The translations under genes were made by a program, and so were the position numbers. DNA of 59,763 nt, taken from an uncultured Clostridia bacterium (GTDB lineage: Bacteria > Bacillota > Clostridia > Christensenellales > UBA1242). Each line of letters begins with the position of its first letter. Positions within the stretch are counted from its first letter, which is position 1. Positions 7,498 through 14,545 of the stretch are shown piece by piece. The notes beneath the pieces are model-generated. The model saw nothing but the letters and a program-made list of their open reading frames with translations. It did no database searches and was not told the DNA's origin. The stretch covers positions 1 to 59,763 of the forward strand of contig CAMRSX010000008.1 in NCBI GenBank assembly GCA_947053595.1, written 5' to 3'.

Positions 7498-7914
7498 ATG
7501 GAAGAGAAAATTGTGGAAACGCCAGTGGAAGAAGTGCTGCCACAAGAGGTGAAAGAAGAGGAAGAGCTTAAATTGCCACAGCAAGCACAAGTGCTTGAAC
7601 AAGTGAAAGAAAAAACAGAAGAAGAGCTTCTTGAAGAAAAAGAAAAAGAAAAACAAAAGCGCCAAAGAAAACAGCGCGAAGAGCAACTTATGCAAGCCCA
7701 ACACCGCCCTGTTGTTGGCACGGTGAAGCAAATGGGCTCAGCGCTGGCAGTGCCTGTTAAATACTTTTTTGACAAAATCACTTCCAGCGTGTTTTACAAC
7801 ACAATTTTGGAAGCGTTTGTTGGAAAGAAAGACCCACTTGACAAAACAAACAAACTGCTTGCCCAAATTGTCAAGAACACCACCCCAAAGCCATCCAAAG
7901 AAAAAGACCGCTGA
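7498..7914 (+). CDS. Small charged coiled-coil protein sharing a C-terminal motif with the TrbL-like protein
   Basis: 138 residues, not assigned to a family. Residues 1-70 are almost entirely Glu, Lys and Gln with heptad-like spacing and probably form a coiled coil. The middle (about 80-110, VPVKYFFDKITSSVFYNTIL) is mildly amphipathic. The C-terminus reads DKTNKLLAQIVKNTTPK, nearly the same as the end of the convergent 809-residue membrane protein at 8060-10489 (DTTNDLLSQVVKNTKK). The start is the ATG seven bases after AAAAGGAGG; an upstream in-frame ATG lies over the tRNA terminator and is rejected. No signal peptide, so cytosolic. The shared tail suggests the two proteins work with a common partner (inference). 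Confidence 0.75.
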   Translation: MEEKIVETPVEEVLPQEVKEEEELKLPQQAQVLEQVKEKTEEELLEEKEKEKQKRQRKQREEQLMQAQHRPVVGTVKQMGSALAVPVKYFFDKITSSVFYNTILEAFVGKKDPLDKTNKLLAQIVKNTTPKPSKEKDR

Positions 7915-8031
7915 TGAAGCCACATCATCCCAACAATGCGTCTCGAGATGTTTCTACTTCACTTCGTTTCGCTCAACATTACATTATGAGAGCCAGCGCG
8001 TCAGTTGCTCAACATAACTTGACAAAACAAA

Positions 8032-8059
8032 AAAAGACTGGAAAATTCCAGTCCTTTTT
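8032..8059. terminator. Bidirectional terminator between convergent genes
   Basis: GACTGGAA (8036-8043) pairs with TTCCAGTC (8046-8053), with A runs before and T runs after. It serves the small charged gene on plus and the TrbL-like gene on minus. Confidence 0.85.
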
Positions 8060-10489
8060 TTATTTCTTGGTGTTTTTTACAACTTGTGAAAGCAAATCGT
8101 TGGTTGTGTCTTGTTTGTCTTTCTTTGGTTTCAATTCGCTTGCAACTGGGGCTGCAACGAAATTCGCTGGAGCAAAAACTCCACTGATTGCTTCTCCCTT
8201 ATACTGTTTATATCTCTGATTGTGCTCTGCACCAGATTTTGCATATCTCTCAGCCAAGTCTGCATGTGCATTGGCCGTGCTGCCATGCACCGAAGCAATT
8301 TTATATTGTGTTTGCATTTTGGATTTATTAATTCCTTTTGTGCCATTATCAGTTTGTTTTTTATAATTCTTATCTACGCCACTATAACCATAGGCTTCTT
8401 TCAAACTTCCTGAATCAAAACTGCTTGCTCCAGTTGCTTTTTGCCTTGCCGCCTCCTTTGTTTGCAATTTAATAGCTTTTTCAGCTTGCTTTTCAGTCAT
8501 GCCAAGGCCTGCACCTCCAGCCATGTAATGCATTTTTCTAGTTCGTCTATCCACTGAAGCAGCAAAGCTCTCTCCACCAATTAAATCCAGACTTTGCCCC
8601 TTCACTAAGTCAAGTGTTTTTTGCTCTTCATACTGTTTCCAAGCTGTTTTTGCTTGTTTTTTATCCATTCCAGCAGCCAAAGCATCATCAATAAACTCAT
8701 TTCTTTGAGTTTTTCTATCTTCTCCGTTTTTAAGCGCCATACTTGATTTGCCCGTCAAGAACTTGTCCACCTTGTCAGCCTTATTCATATTGTCAGCTTT
8801 CTTTCTGGCCTTCTCAGCAATTTTGCCATAACGTTTAGCCTCTTTTGCTTCCACTTTGGCTTTATGGGTTTGCACCATTGCTTGACCTTTGTTTTTGATT
8901 GCCAAGGCGCCCTTCGCCACGCCCTTTCCAAATGTGAATGGCATTTTTGCCGCGCCAATTGTCATGGAGCCAGCTTTGTTGAGCGTTTTGAGTGTGTCAC
9001 CCTTAATTCCTTCACCAGCAGAGTTGGCATCTTCGGAACCAACCAAACCGCTGAAGGTTTTCATGAGTGCCTTGATTGTGATTAAGCCCACAATGATTAC
9101 AATGGTTTGAGCAAGATAGTCCGCAACCGCAATGTTAAAAAATTGAATTTTGTATATGAATGGCAAAATCAAGAACATGATGTTCATGCCCAGCACTGCG
9201 CCATATGCAATGAGCGCTTGCTTGACAAAGTTATCCACCCAGCCTTTTTTTGCCTTGCCGTCATCCAGCGGCTCCAAACCAAACAGAGGTGGCGCCACCA
9301 AAAACAGCCCCACGCACATAAAGATGCGCGCCATAAGCGACATGATGATATTCAAGAAAATGGTTAAGCACACAACAATTGCGCCAAAGCCAACAATGAA
9401 GTTGAAGTTCCACAGGTCATAATAATACCACACTGCCCCAATGTTGAACTTTGAAAAGGCGTTGATTTTTTGTGACAGAAACGCCGTGAAATATTTTGTG
9501 CTTGTCCACTGTTTTGCGCCTGTTTTGGCATAACCCAACTGCATTGGCTTTTGAAGGTGCAAACTGCAGGCAAAGGCAGTGTCAATCATGTTGGCAAGCT
9601 CGTCTTGCGTTGTGGCTTGATAGAACAATGCTTTTGTGTCGTCTGTGCCGGAGATGTTGTTTTGCTTTACGCCAATTTCTCCTCTTCTGGCACGGTTGCC
9701 GTTGAATGCTGCAACCTTAAACAATGCGCCCGAAAAGGTTTGATTGGTGGAGGCAGTAAGCCCAACTTTTTGACCATTTATTGCCACGGCTGAATCGTCT
9801 GGATATTTTTTACCATAGACAATTTCGCAGCCAAAGCCAAACACGTCATAAAATATGTAAGTTTTGTCACCTCTTGCGGTTTCAACAGAATAAAGCAAAG
9901 TGCTGGCAACGCTTGTCATGGCTTGGTCTCCTTCACCATCTGCCGAGGTTTGACCAAAGATGTTGTCAATGTCGCTGCTGCTGGTGCTGGTGATGGAATC
10001 CACAGCCGTCAAAACAGCTTGAGAAAGGAAAAGTCCAATGGTTACAATCAGTGGCACAGCCACCATGTTGATGAGAGATTTGATTGCGGTGTAAACATAT
10101 TGCATTGGACCCTTTGCGGCTTTTTCGTTGTAATTATAATGGCTTTTGACAATGGCAATCACGGTGCAGGTGAAGCACACAACCACGCCAAAAATCACAA
10201 ACGCCCAAAACACTGTGGCAAGAGGAGAATAATCAATTGTGTCATTGCCGCTGAAGTTGATGCCAAAGATGCCCGCAATGAAGTTTGTAACCAAATCGCC
10301 AGTAACGGGCTCACCATTGATGAAATAATGGTCCAAACCTGCAAGCTTACGGAAGAACAGCTGCAAAATGTCCAACACACACGCCAAAGATGCATAAAGC
10401 AAATACATAAGCTTTGGAATGAAGTCAATCATCGCCTGAAAAAATTCTGCAATCCAATCAAACACACCCAAAAGCATTGAAGATGACAA
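8060..10489 (-). CDS. TrbL/VirB6-like polytopic membrane protein (type IV secretion related)
   Basis: 809 residues. The N-terminal 480 contain roughly six to eight membrane helices (for example VFWAFVIFGVVVCFTCTVIA, IVGFGAIVVCLTIFLNIIM, IFMCVGLFLVAPPLFGL) around a soluble loop of about 190 residues. The phrase LFLVAPPLFGL followed by DNFVKQALIAYGAVLGMNI resembles TrbL/VirB6-type channel proteins of conjugative elements of Firmicutes and Mollicutes (Mbov_0396-like). The C-terminal 330 residues are cytosolic, highly basic and Lys/Ala-rich, ending in DTTNDLLSQVVKNTKK. Family role: inner-membrane channel of a type IV secretion machine. No VirB4, VirD4 or relaxase gene is in the window, so it looks like an orphan. 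AAGGAGG eight bases upstream makes TTG the start codon. Confidence 0.75.
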   Translation of the reverse strand: MSSSMLLGVFDWIAEFFQAMIDFIPKLMYLLYASLACVLDILQLFFRKLAGLDHYFINGEPVTGDLVTNFIAGIFGINFSGNDTIDYSPLATVFWAFVIFGVVVCFTCTVIAIVKSHYNYNEKAAKGPMQYVYTAIKSLINMVAVPLIVTIGLFLSQAVLTAVDSITSTSSSDIDNIFGQTSADGEGDQAMTSVASTLLYSVETARGDKTYIFYDVFGFGCEIVYGKKYPDDSAVAINGQKVGLTASTNQTFSGALFKVAAFNGNRARRGEIGVKQNNISGTDDTKALFYQATTQDELANMIDTAFACSLHLQKPMQLGYAKTGAKQWTSTKYFTAFLSQKINAFSKFNIGAVWYYYDLWNFNFIVGFGAIVVCLTIFLNIIMSLMARIFMCVGLFLVAPPLFGLEPLDDGKAKKGWVDNFVKQALIAYGAVLGMNIMFLILPFIYKIQFFNIAVADYLAQTIVIIVGLITIKALMKTFSGLVGSEDANSAGEGIKGDTLKTLNKAGSMTIGAAKMPFTFGKGVAKGALAIKNKGQAMVQTHKAKVEAKEAKRYGKIAEKARKKADNMNKADKVDKFLTGKSSMALKNGEDRKTQRNEFIDDALAAGMDKKQAKTAWKQYEEQKTLDLVKGQSLDLIGGESFAASVDRRTRKMHYMAGGAGLGMTEKQAEKAIKLQTKEAARQKATGASSFDSGSLKEAYGYSGVDKNYKKQTDNGTKGINKSKMQTQYKIASVHGSTANAHADLAERYAKSGAEHNQRYKQYKGEAISGVFAPANFVAAPVASELKPKKDKQDTTNDLLSQVVKNTKK

Positions 10490-10514
10490 AGCCCTATCCT
10501 CCTTAAAATTGCAT

Positions 10515-10530
10515 AAAGTGCATACACTTT
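10515..10530 (-). promoter_or_regulatory. Inverted repeat between promoter and ribosome binding site
   Basis: AAAGTG CATA CACTTT, a perfect 6-bp inverted repeat. It lies just downstream of the predicted transcription start of the TrbL-like gene and about 16 bases before its AAGGAGG. It could be an operator or an mRNA hairpin. Confidence 0.5.
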
Positions 10531-10540
10531 ATTTTTTCTC

Positions 10541-10569
10541 ATTTTACCAAATTAATTTACATTTTGCAA
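10541..10569 (-). promoter_or_regulatory. Promoter of the TrbL-like gene
   Basis: TTGCAA (10564-10569), exactly 17 bases and TAAAAT (10541-10546) on the minus strand. Confidence 0.6.
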
Positions 10570-10823
10570 CATTTTTGGAAAAATAATTCAAGTTTTGTCT
10601 GTTTTTGTCGATATATAAGGTTTCACAATACTTGATTTGCCAAATTAAAGCGCAGGCGCCGACAAGTGTGCTTGCCAGCGAGATTTTTCATTTGGCTGCA
10701 CTTCACTCTTAACGACGCACTGACGCATATAAAAATTGGCTGCAGCACCCAATAATTATTAATTATTCATCACCCAATATTGCCAACCTGCGTTCCCCTT
10801 CAAAAGAAATTGTTGTCTTTTGG
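10570..10823. other. Intergenic region, no gene recognised
   Basis: About 250 bases between the divergent TrbL-like gene and uvrC. It contains the short palindrome AATAATTATTAATTATT near 10750. No ribosome binding site, RNA gene or terminator was recognised. Confidence 0.5.
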
Positions 10824-10852
10824 TTGAATTATTTTGCGTTTGGGGCTATAAT
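10824..10852 (+). promoter_or_regulatory. Promoter of uvrC, predicted to give a leaderless mRNA
   Basis: TTGAAT (10824-10829), 17 bases and perfect TATAAT (10847-10852). The usual start, seven bases after the -10 hexamer, is 10859, which is the A of the uvrC ATG. No ribosome binding site lies before the ATG. Confidence 0.7.
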
Positions 10853-10858
10853 TATGTC

Positions 10859-12685
10859 ATGAACAATCGCATTAAGGAAAAACTGAAAACTCTCACCACT
10901 CGCCCCGGGGTGTATGTCATGCGCGATGCAAGCGGCGAGATTATTTATATTGGAAAAGCAAAAAATCTGAAGAACCGCGTCAGCCAATATTTTCGCTCTT
11001 CGCCAAAGCCTGTTAAGGTGCAAGCAATGGTGAACAATGTGGACGATTTTGACTATTTCATTGCAACTTCCGAGTTGGACGCGCTGGCTCTGGAAAGTAA
11101 CCTCATTCACAAGCATCAGCCTTTTTACAACATTCTGCTGAAGGATGGAAAGGCTTTCCCTTACATCAAAATTGACATGAAAGAGCCCTTTCCAAAACTG
11201 GAGATTGTGCGCAAGGTGAAAAAAAATGACGGGGCAAAATATTTTGGCCCATACTTTGCAGGCATTGACCCTCGCAGCATCATCAGCACCATAAACTTTG
11301 CCTTTAAGGTGCGCACTTGCAATGCAAAGCTGAACCCTTCTCGCCCTGCAAAAAGGGAGTGCTTAAACTTTTCTATGGGTCTTTGCTTGGCGCCATGCAC
11401 GGGCAAAGCAACCAAAGAAGAATATGATGAAGAGCTTAAAAAAGTCATACGCTTTTTAAACGGCAACGATGAGGAAATTGAAAGCATTTTGCAAAAGAAG
11501 ATGGAAGAGGCAAGCCAGCTTCAAAATTTCGAGCGCGCCATTCAGCTGAGAGAATCGCTGAAAATTGTCAGCAAACTTAAGCAGCGCGTGGTGGCAAACC
11601 TTCCAAAAGATGTCAACAAGGATGTGTTTGCGTTCCACACCGACGGACTTTCTGGCGTGGTGACCGTGCTGGTGGTGCGCGGCGGAAAAATTTTGGGCGT
11701 GGCAAATTTTGTTCAGAGCGATGCCGAGTTGGAAGAGGCAGAAACCCTTTTCAACTTTGTGGCGCAATATTATGCCAACACCCTTGTGCCCAACGAAATT
11801 ATTGTCAGCCACAAAATTGACGAGCTGCTGCTTAAAGACTTTTTGGGCAAAAATGTTAAGGTGATTTCCAGCCCACATGGTGCAAACCTCACTTTGCTTA
11901 ACATGGCAAAGGAAAACGCCGAAGAGCATCTAAACAAACATCTTGAAAAAGAAAAGCTGCAATACAATCAAAGCATGGGCGCACTGAGGCAACTGCAAGA
12001 AAAACTGCAGTTAAGCGCTTTGCCAAGACGCATGGAGTGCTATGACATCTCGCACATCAGCGGCACCAACAAGGTGGCATCCATGGTGGTGTTTGTGGAC
12101 GGCAAGCCCGCAAAAAAGATGTATCGCAAATTTAAAATCAAAACAGTTGTTGGCAACAACGATTTTGAAAGTTTAAAAGAGGCCATCACCCGAAGGCTGA
12201 CCCGTCTTGTGGACAAAAATGGCGAAAGTTTTTCTGACAAGCCCGACCTTCTTGTGATTGACGGCGGAAAAGGTCAGCTCTCCTCTTGCTTTGAAATTTT
12301 GAAAAATTTCAACCTTGAAAACAACATTGAAATGATTTCCCTTGCCAAAAGAATTGAAGAGGTGTTTGTTGCTGGCAACACCACTCCAGTCATTTTAAAA
12401 TATGGCAGTGCCGAGCTCAAACTTTTGCAGCGCTTGCGTGACGAAGCCCACCGTTTTGCCATAACTTTTCATCGTCAACTTCGCACCGCCACCCAAACTT
12501 TCAGCCAACTTGAAAACATCAGTGGGCTTGGAAAAGTGAAGATTGACGCGCTTCTCAAAGCCTTTGGAACAACAGAGGGTGTGAAAAGCGCCAGCATTGA
12601 AGAACTTTGCCTTGTGAAAGGAATTCATGAGGCACTTGCGCACACAATCAAGCAATATTTTGAAGAAAGTGACGTTCAACAATAA
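10859..12685 (+). CDS. uvrC: Excinuclease ABC subunit C
   Basis: 608 residues, the normal UvrC length. UvrC makes both incisions around DNA lesions bound by UvrA/UvrB. The GIY-YIG nuclease domain is at residues 13-90 (TRPGVYVMRD, IIYIGKAKNLKNRV). A UVR motif for UvrB contact lies near 205-235 (EEASQLQNFERAIQLRESL). The C-terminal RNase H-like nuclease carries ECYDISHISGT (near 400) and LLVIDGGKGQL (near 470). Paired helix-hairpin-helix motifs close the protein (NISGLGKVKIDALLKAFG, LVKGIHEALA). MNNRIKEK is chosen as the start because it aligns with the family and lies exactly at the predicted transcription start. There is no ribosome binding site. The longer in-frame start at 10820 would lie upstream of the promoter. 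It is monocistronic and divergent from the TrbL-like gene. Confidence 0.97.
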   Translation: MNNRIKEKLKTLTTRPGVYVMRDASGEIIYIGKAKNLKNRVSQYFRSSPKPVKVQAMVNNVDDFDYFIATSELDALALESNLIHKHQPFYNILLKDGKAFPYIKIDMKEPFPKLEIVRKVKKNDGAKYFGPYFAGIDPRSIISTINFAFKVRTCNAKLNPSRPAKRECLNFSMGLCLAPCTGKATKEEYDEELKKVIRFLNGNDEEIESILQKKMEEASQLQNFERAIQLRESLKIVSKLKQRVVANLPKDVNKDVFAFHTDGLSGVVTVLVVRGGKILGVANFVQSDAELEEAETLFNFVAQYYANTLVPNEIIVSHKIDELLLKDFLGKNVKVISSPHGANLTLLNMAKENAEEHLNKHLEKEKLQYNQSMGALRQLQEKLQLSALPRRMECYDISHISGTNKVASMVVFVDGKPAKKMYRKFKIKTVVGNNDFESLKEAITRRLTRLVDKNGESFSDKPDLLVIDGGKGQLSSCFEILKNFNLENNIEMISLAKRIEEVFVAGNTTPVILKYGSAELKLLQRLRDEAHRFAITFHRQLRTATQTFSQLENISGLGKVKIDALLKAFGTTEGVKSASIEELCLVKGIHEALAHTIKQYFEESDVQQ

Positions 12686-12712
12686 AAAAAATAAGTTTTT
12701 GCCGCAAAATTA

Positions 12713-12741
12713 TTTACTTTTCTTAAAAAGTTTGATATAAT
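12713..12741 (+). promoter_or_regulatory. Promoter upstream of the tRNA-Arg region
   Basis: TTTACT (12713-12718), 17 bases and TATAAT (12736-12741). It would transcribe the two decayed tRNA copies and then the intact tRNA-Arg about 280 bases downstream. Confidence 0.5.
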
Positions 12742-12770
12742 GCAAAGGCAGGTTAAAATTTGCCTTTGCA
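12741..12770 (+). repeat. Perfect 10-bp hairpin before the decayed tRNA copies
   Basis: TGCAAAGGCA (12741-12750) and TGCCTTTGCA (12761-12770) are perfect complements around a 10-base loop, followed by ATTTTA. It could be a weak terminator or attenuator at the start of the tRNA transcript. Confidence 0.5.
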
Positions 12771-12777
12771 ATTTTAT

Positions 12778-12816
12778 GCGCCCCAAAGCTAAAGCTGGAT
12801 AACAAATTTTCAATTT
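12778..12816 (+). pseudogene. Decayed tRNA-Arg 5' half, copy 1
   Basis: GCGCCCCAAAGCTAAAGCTGGATA resembles the first 25 bases of the intact tRNA-Arg (GCGTCGCTAGCTCAGCTGGATA). It then diverges into an AT-rich tail. No anticodon or T arm follows. Its last 32 bases are identical to part of copy 2. Confidence 0.6.
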
Positions 12817-12825
12817 ACTTAAAAT

Positions 12826-13033
12826 TAGAGCACATCTTTAAAACCTGCCATTTCAATATTATGCGTCGAAAGCTAAAGCTGGATAACAAATTTTCAATTT
12901 GTTGCAACTGCGTCGAATCTTCGCAAAACATTGCAAGCAAGTTTCGCTCTTCTTCTCCTTGTTGTAGAGCGTGAACGCTCTTCTTAAAAATAGAGCACAT
13001 CTTTAAAATCTGTCATTTCAATATTATGCGTCG
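12826..13033 (+). repeat. 43-bp direct repeat flanking tRNA starts
   Basis: The 43 bases 12826-12868 recur at 12991-13033 with two mismatches. Each copy starts TAGAGCACATCTTTAAAA and runs into GCGTCG, the first bases of a tRNA copy. The repeat therefore includes the tRNA upstream flank. This shows that the whole 5' side of the tRNA gene was duplicated in tandem. Confidence 0.8.
12863..12900 (+). pseudogene. Decayed tRNA-Arg 5' half, copy 2
   Basis: GCGTCGAAAGCTAAAGCTGGATA matches the start of the intact tRNA-Arg and copy 1. An exact 32-bp repeat is shared with copy 1 (12785-12816 = 12869-12900). The 3' half is missing. About 90 unrelated bases follow, with a 7-bp hairpin AGAGCGT GA ACGCTCT near 12966-12981. 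Confidence 0.6.
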
Positions 13034-13104
13034 CTAGCTCAGCTGGATAGAGCGTTCGTCTACGGAACGAAAGGTCAGGGGTTCGAATCCCTTGCGACGC
13101 ACCA
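13028..13104 (+). tRNA. tRNA-Arg (anticodon ACG)
   Basis: Intact 77-base cloverleaf: acceptor GCGTCGC/GCGACGC, D arm GCTC/GAGC, anticodon stem TTCGT/ACGAA with loop CTACGGA, variable AGGTC, T arm AGGGG/CCCTT. CCA is encoded. A34 is normally edited to inosine so that this tRNA reads CGU, CGC and CGA. Its 3' 45 bases are repeated exactly at 14741-14785, so the 3' half next to it was probably supplied by an integrated element. Confidence 0.95.
13060..13104 (+). repeat. Left attachment repeat (45 bp, within tRNA-Arg)
   Basis: Exact match to 14741-14785. It begins CTACGGAACG in the anticodon loop and ends GACGCACCA. The identity stops precisely at both ends (T versus G before, G versus A after). 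Confidence 0.85.
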
Positions 13105-13105
13105 G

Positions 13106-13128
13106 ATAGCCCTTTTGGGCTATTTTTT
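13106..13128 (+). terminator. Terminator of tRNA-Arg, inside the element
   Basis: ATAGCCC TTTT GGGCTAT followed by T residues, starting two bases after CCA. Because it lies inside the element, the inserted DNA supplies both the tRNA 3' half and its terminator. Confidence 0.85.
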
Positions 13129-13267
13129 ATTTGCAAAAATCCCTAAATGTGCCTAAATATATGGCGAATAGAAATTTTGATTTGTTAAAATCTTTGCTTA
13201 ATGAGTTTGAGTTTTGACAGTTTTAAAAGAACAAAAATAAGGCAATCTCTCTGAAAAATTTGCCTTC

Positions 13268-13288
13268 GTGACGAATTTGTGACGAATC
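13268..13288 (+). repeat. Two GTGACGAAT repeats near the left end of the element
   Basis: GTGACGAATT (13268-13277) and GTGACGAATC (13279-13288) are direct repeats 11 bases apart. A third copy is near the right end (14536-14545). Short repeats near both ends are typical of recombinase arm-binding sites (inference). Confidence 0.5.
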
Positions 13289-13401
13289 CGTGGCGAAAAA
13301 ATGCAAAAAATGCAGTTAATGTTGTTTGATTTTGGGTAGTTTTGTATTGCATCGTTTGGTGTTGGTATTGCAAAGTTTTTGTAAATTTTTTTTAAAAGGT
13401 A

Positions 13402-13430
13402 TTGCAAACGACTTTCAAGCATGATAAAAT
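13402..13430 (+). promoter_or_regulatory. Promoter of the element's gene
   Basis: TTGCAA (13402-13407), 17 bases and TAAAAT (13425-13430). It is the same TTGCAA-N17-TAAAAT arrangement as in front of the TrbL-like gene. Confidence 0.6.
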
Positions 13431-13454
13431 ATAGGAAGTAAATAAGGAGATAAC

Positions 13455-14330
13455 GTGGGATTTTTAGATTTATTTAGAAAGAAAAAACAAACATCAACTG
13501 CAACGGAAGAAAAGCAAGTTGAATTGCCAAATGTTGTTGCAGACGATAAGGTTGATGACATTTTAAATCAAGAGATTTTGGAATTCTTCCCTAAGGATGG
13601 CACTTGGTGGAGTTGTTGTTTTAATAGACCAAAGGAAATTGAGAAAGACAACTTGCCTTGTCATTTAAGAGAACATGACTGGATGAGCAAGTTGTTGCAC
13701 CAAAATTTGCTTGAGAAAAAGATTTACATCTCAGCATCTAAAATTAAAGCGTTTATGGACTCTTCTAAAGTATTTGCAGATTTACGCCATAATTATGAAC
13801 TTGAAATTGTAAGATGGCAAATTGATTGGATAAGGAAAGGTGGCGAACATTGGTTAATGCCAGAAGGCTTTGATGAGTTTTCATTGCTTTTCAGTCCAGA
13901 TGTTGACAAAATGTTTAGAGGCGGAGTTGTTAAAACTTTGTCTGCAATCGGCATGAATAGAGAGGTCATAGAAGAAGGCATAGAGAAGAATGCTGATATG
14001 TGGAGAGAAAGATACATGGAACGGTCTTTTGAACACGCTTTTGAACCTATTGGATATTTGAGAGATCCAATTGAGCCAGCAGATCCAGCACACAAAGAAA
14101 ATTGGTTAAGGTTGCGAAGATATGAATACTACACTGACCATAAAGATTCAGTTGATAAATATGGAGAAGTGACACCAGATATGCAGTTAAATATTGAAGA
14201 ATGGTCACAATTGCAAAGTGTCACAAATCAACAAAACAAAGAAAGAGAACAACTTGTGGAGCATTGGAAAAAACATCCAATATATAAACGCAATTCAATG
14301 ATCAATGATAATCATGAAATTGAAAAATAG
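13455..14330 (+). CDS. Unrecognised 291-residue protein carried by the tRNA-Arg element
   Basis: No family is recognised. The protein starts MGFLDLFRKKKQ, a short hydrophobic-then-basic stretch seen in many small membrane-associated proteins. An acidic linker follows, then a predominantly helical body rich in Trp (GTWWSCCFNRP near 48, EHDWMSK near 72, GGEHWLMPEGFDEF near 130). There is no signal peptide, membrane helix, helix-turn-helix or integrase motif. The GTG start is set by AAGGAGA five bases upstream and a good promoter 25 bases earlier. It is the only protein gene in the element, so it is the likeliest cargo, either defence, maintenance or an accessory gene of a larger helper element. 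Its use of AT-rich codons differs from neighbouring housekeeping genes. Confidence 0.7.
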   Translation: MGFLDLFRKKKQTSTATEEKQVELPNVVADDKVDDILNQEILEFFPKDGTWWSCCFNRPKEIEKDNLPCHLREHDWMSKLLHQNLLEKKIYISASKIKAFMDSSKVFADLRHNYELEIVRWQIDWIRKGGEHWLMPEGFDEFSLLFSPDVDKMFRGGVVKTLSAIGMNREVIEEGIEKNADMWRERYMERSFEHAFEPIGYLRDPIEPADPAHKENWLRLRRYEYYTDHKDSVDKYGEVTPDMQLNIEEWSQLQSVTNQQNKEREQLVEHWKKHPIYKRNSMINDNHEIEK

Positions 14331-14354
14331 GATTTTTTACAGCAAGCAGGATAA

Positions 14355-14457
14355 GGATAGACTCAAAATCGTATTTGCGATTGCTACATAGCCCTAGTTT
14401 ACAGCTATGTGGCCGCCTCACACCCAAAGAGGTGGTGGAACGATTTTGCCTCTATCC
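14355..14457 (+). ncRNA. Candidate structured RNA with a three-way junction
   Basis: Three stems can form together. P1 is 14355-14372 with 14440-14457 (15-16 pairs, two mismatches). P2 is 14383-14391 with 14405-14413 (9 pairs, one wobble). P3 is 14414-14419 with 14429-14434 (6 pairs, one wobble). A clear terminator follows at 14469-14495. This may be a separate small RNA, the structured 3' end of the preceding mRNA, or a DNA structure used for replication or mobilisation. No known RNA family is recognised. Confidence 0.45.
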
Positions 14458-14468
14458 TCTTTCTTTGC

Positions 14469-14495
14469 CCAAGCGTGAAACCCGCTTGGCTTTTT
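14469..14495 (+). terminator. Terminator after the structured RNA
   Basis: CCAAGCG (14469-14475) pairs perfectly with CGCTTGG (14483-14489), followed by C and five T. A second hairpin follows (AAAGTG...CACTTT, about 14499-14516). Confidence 0.75.
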
Positions 14496-14535
14496 CCCAA
14501 AAGTGACAAGCACTTTCGGGGTGCCCCATATGTTT

Positions 14536-14545
14536 GTGACGAATT
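14536..14545 (+). repeat. Third GTGACGAAT repeat, right end of the element
   Basis: TTTGTGACGAATT, the same sequence as the left-end pair, about 200 bases from the right attachment repeat. AT-rich GCAAAA/TTTTGC blocks accompany it, as at the left end. Confidence 0.5.

Noticed and set aside
7372..8060. tRNA-Met as the attachment site of an island carrying the TrbL-like gene
   Set aside because: No second copy of the tRNA-Met 3' end was found within the window and no recombinase gene is present.
13050..13075. Reading of the tRNA-Arg anticodon as CTA (amber suppressor)
   Set aside because: Shifting the stem by one register gives CTA, but only the TTCGT/ACGAA stem gives five pairs together with correct arm lengths, with anticodon ACG.
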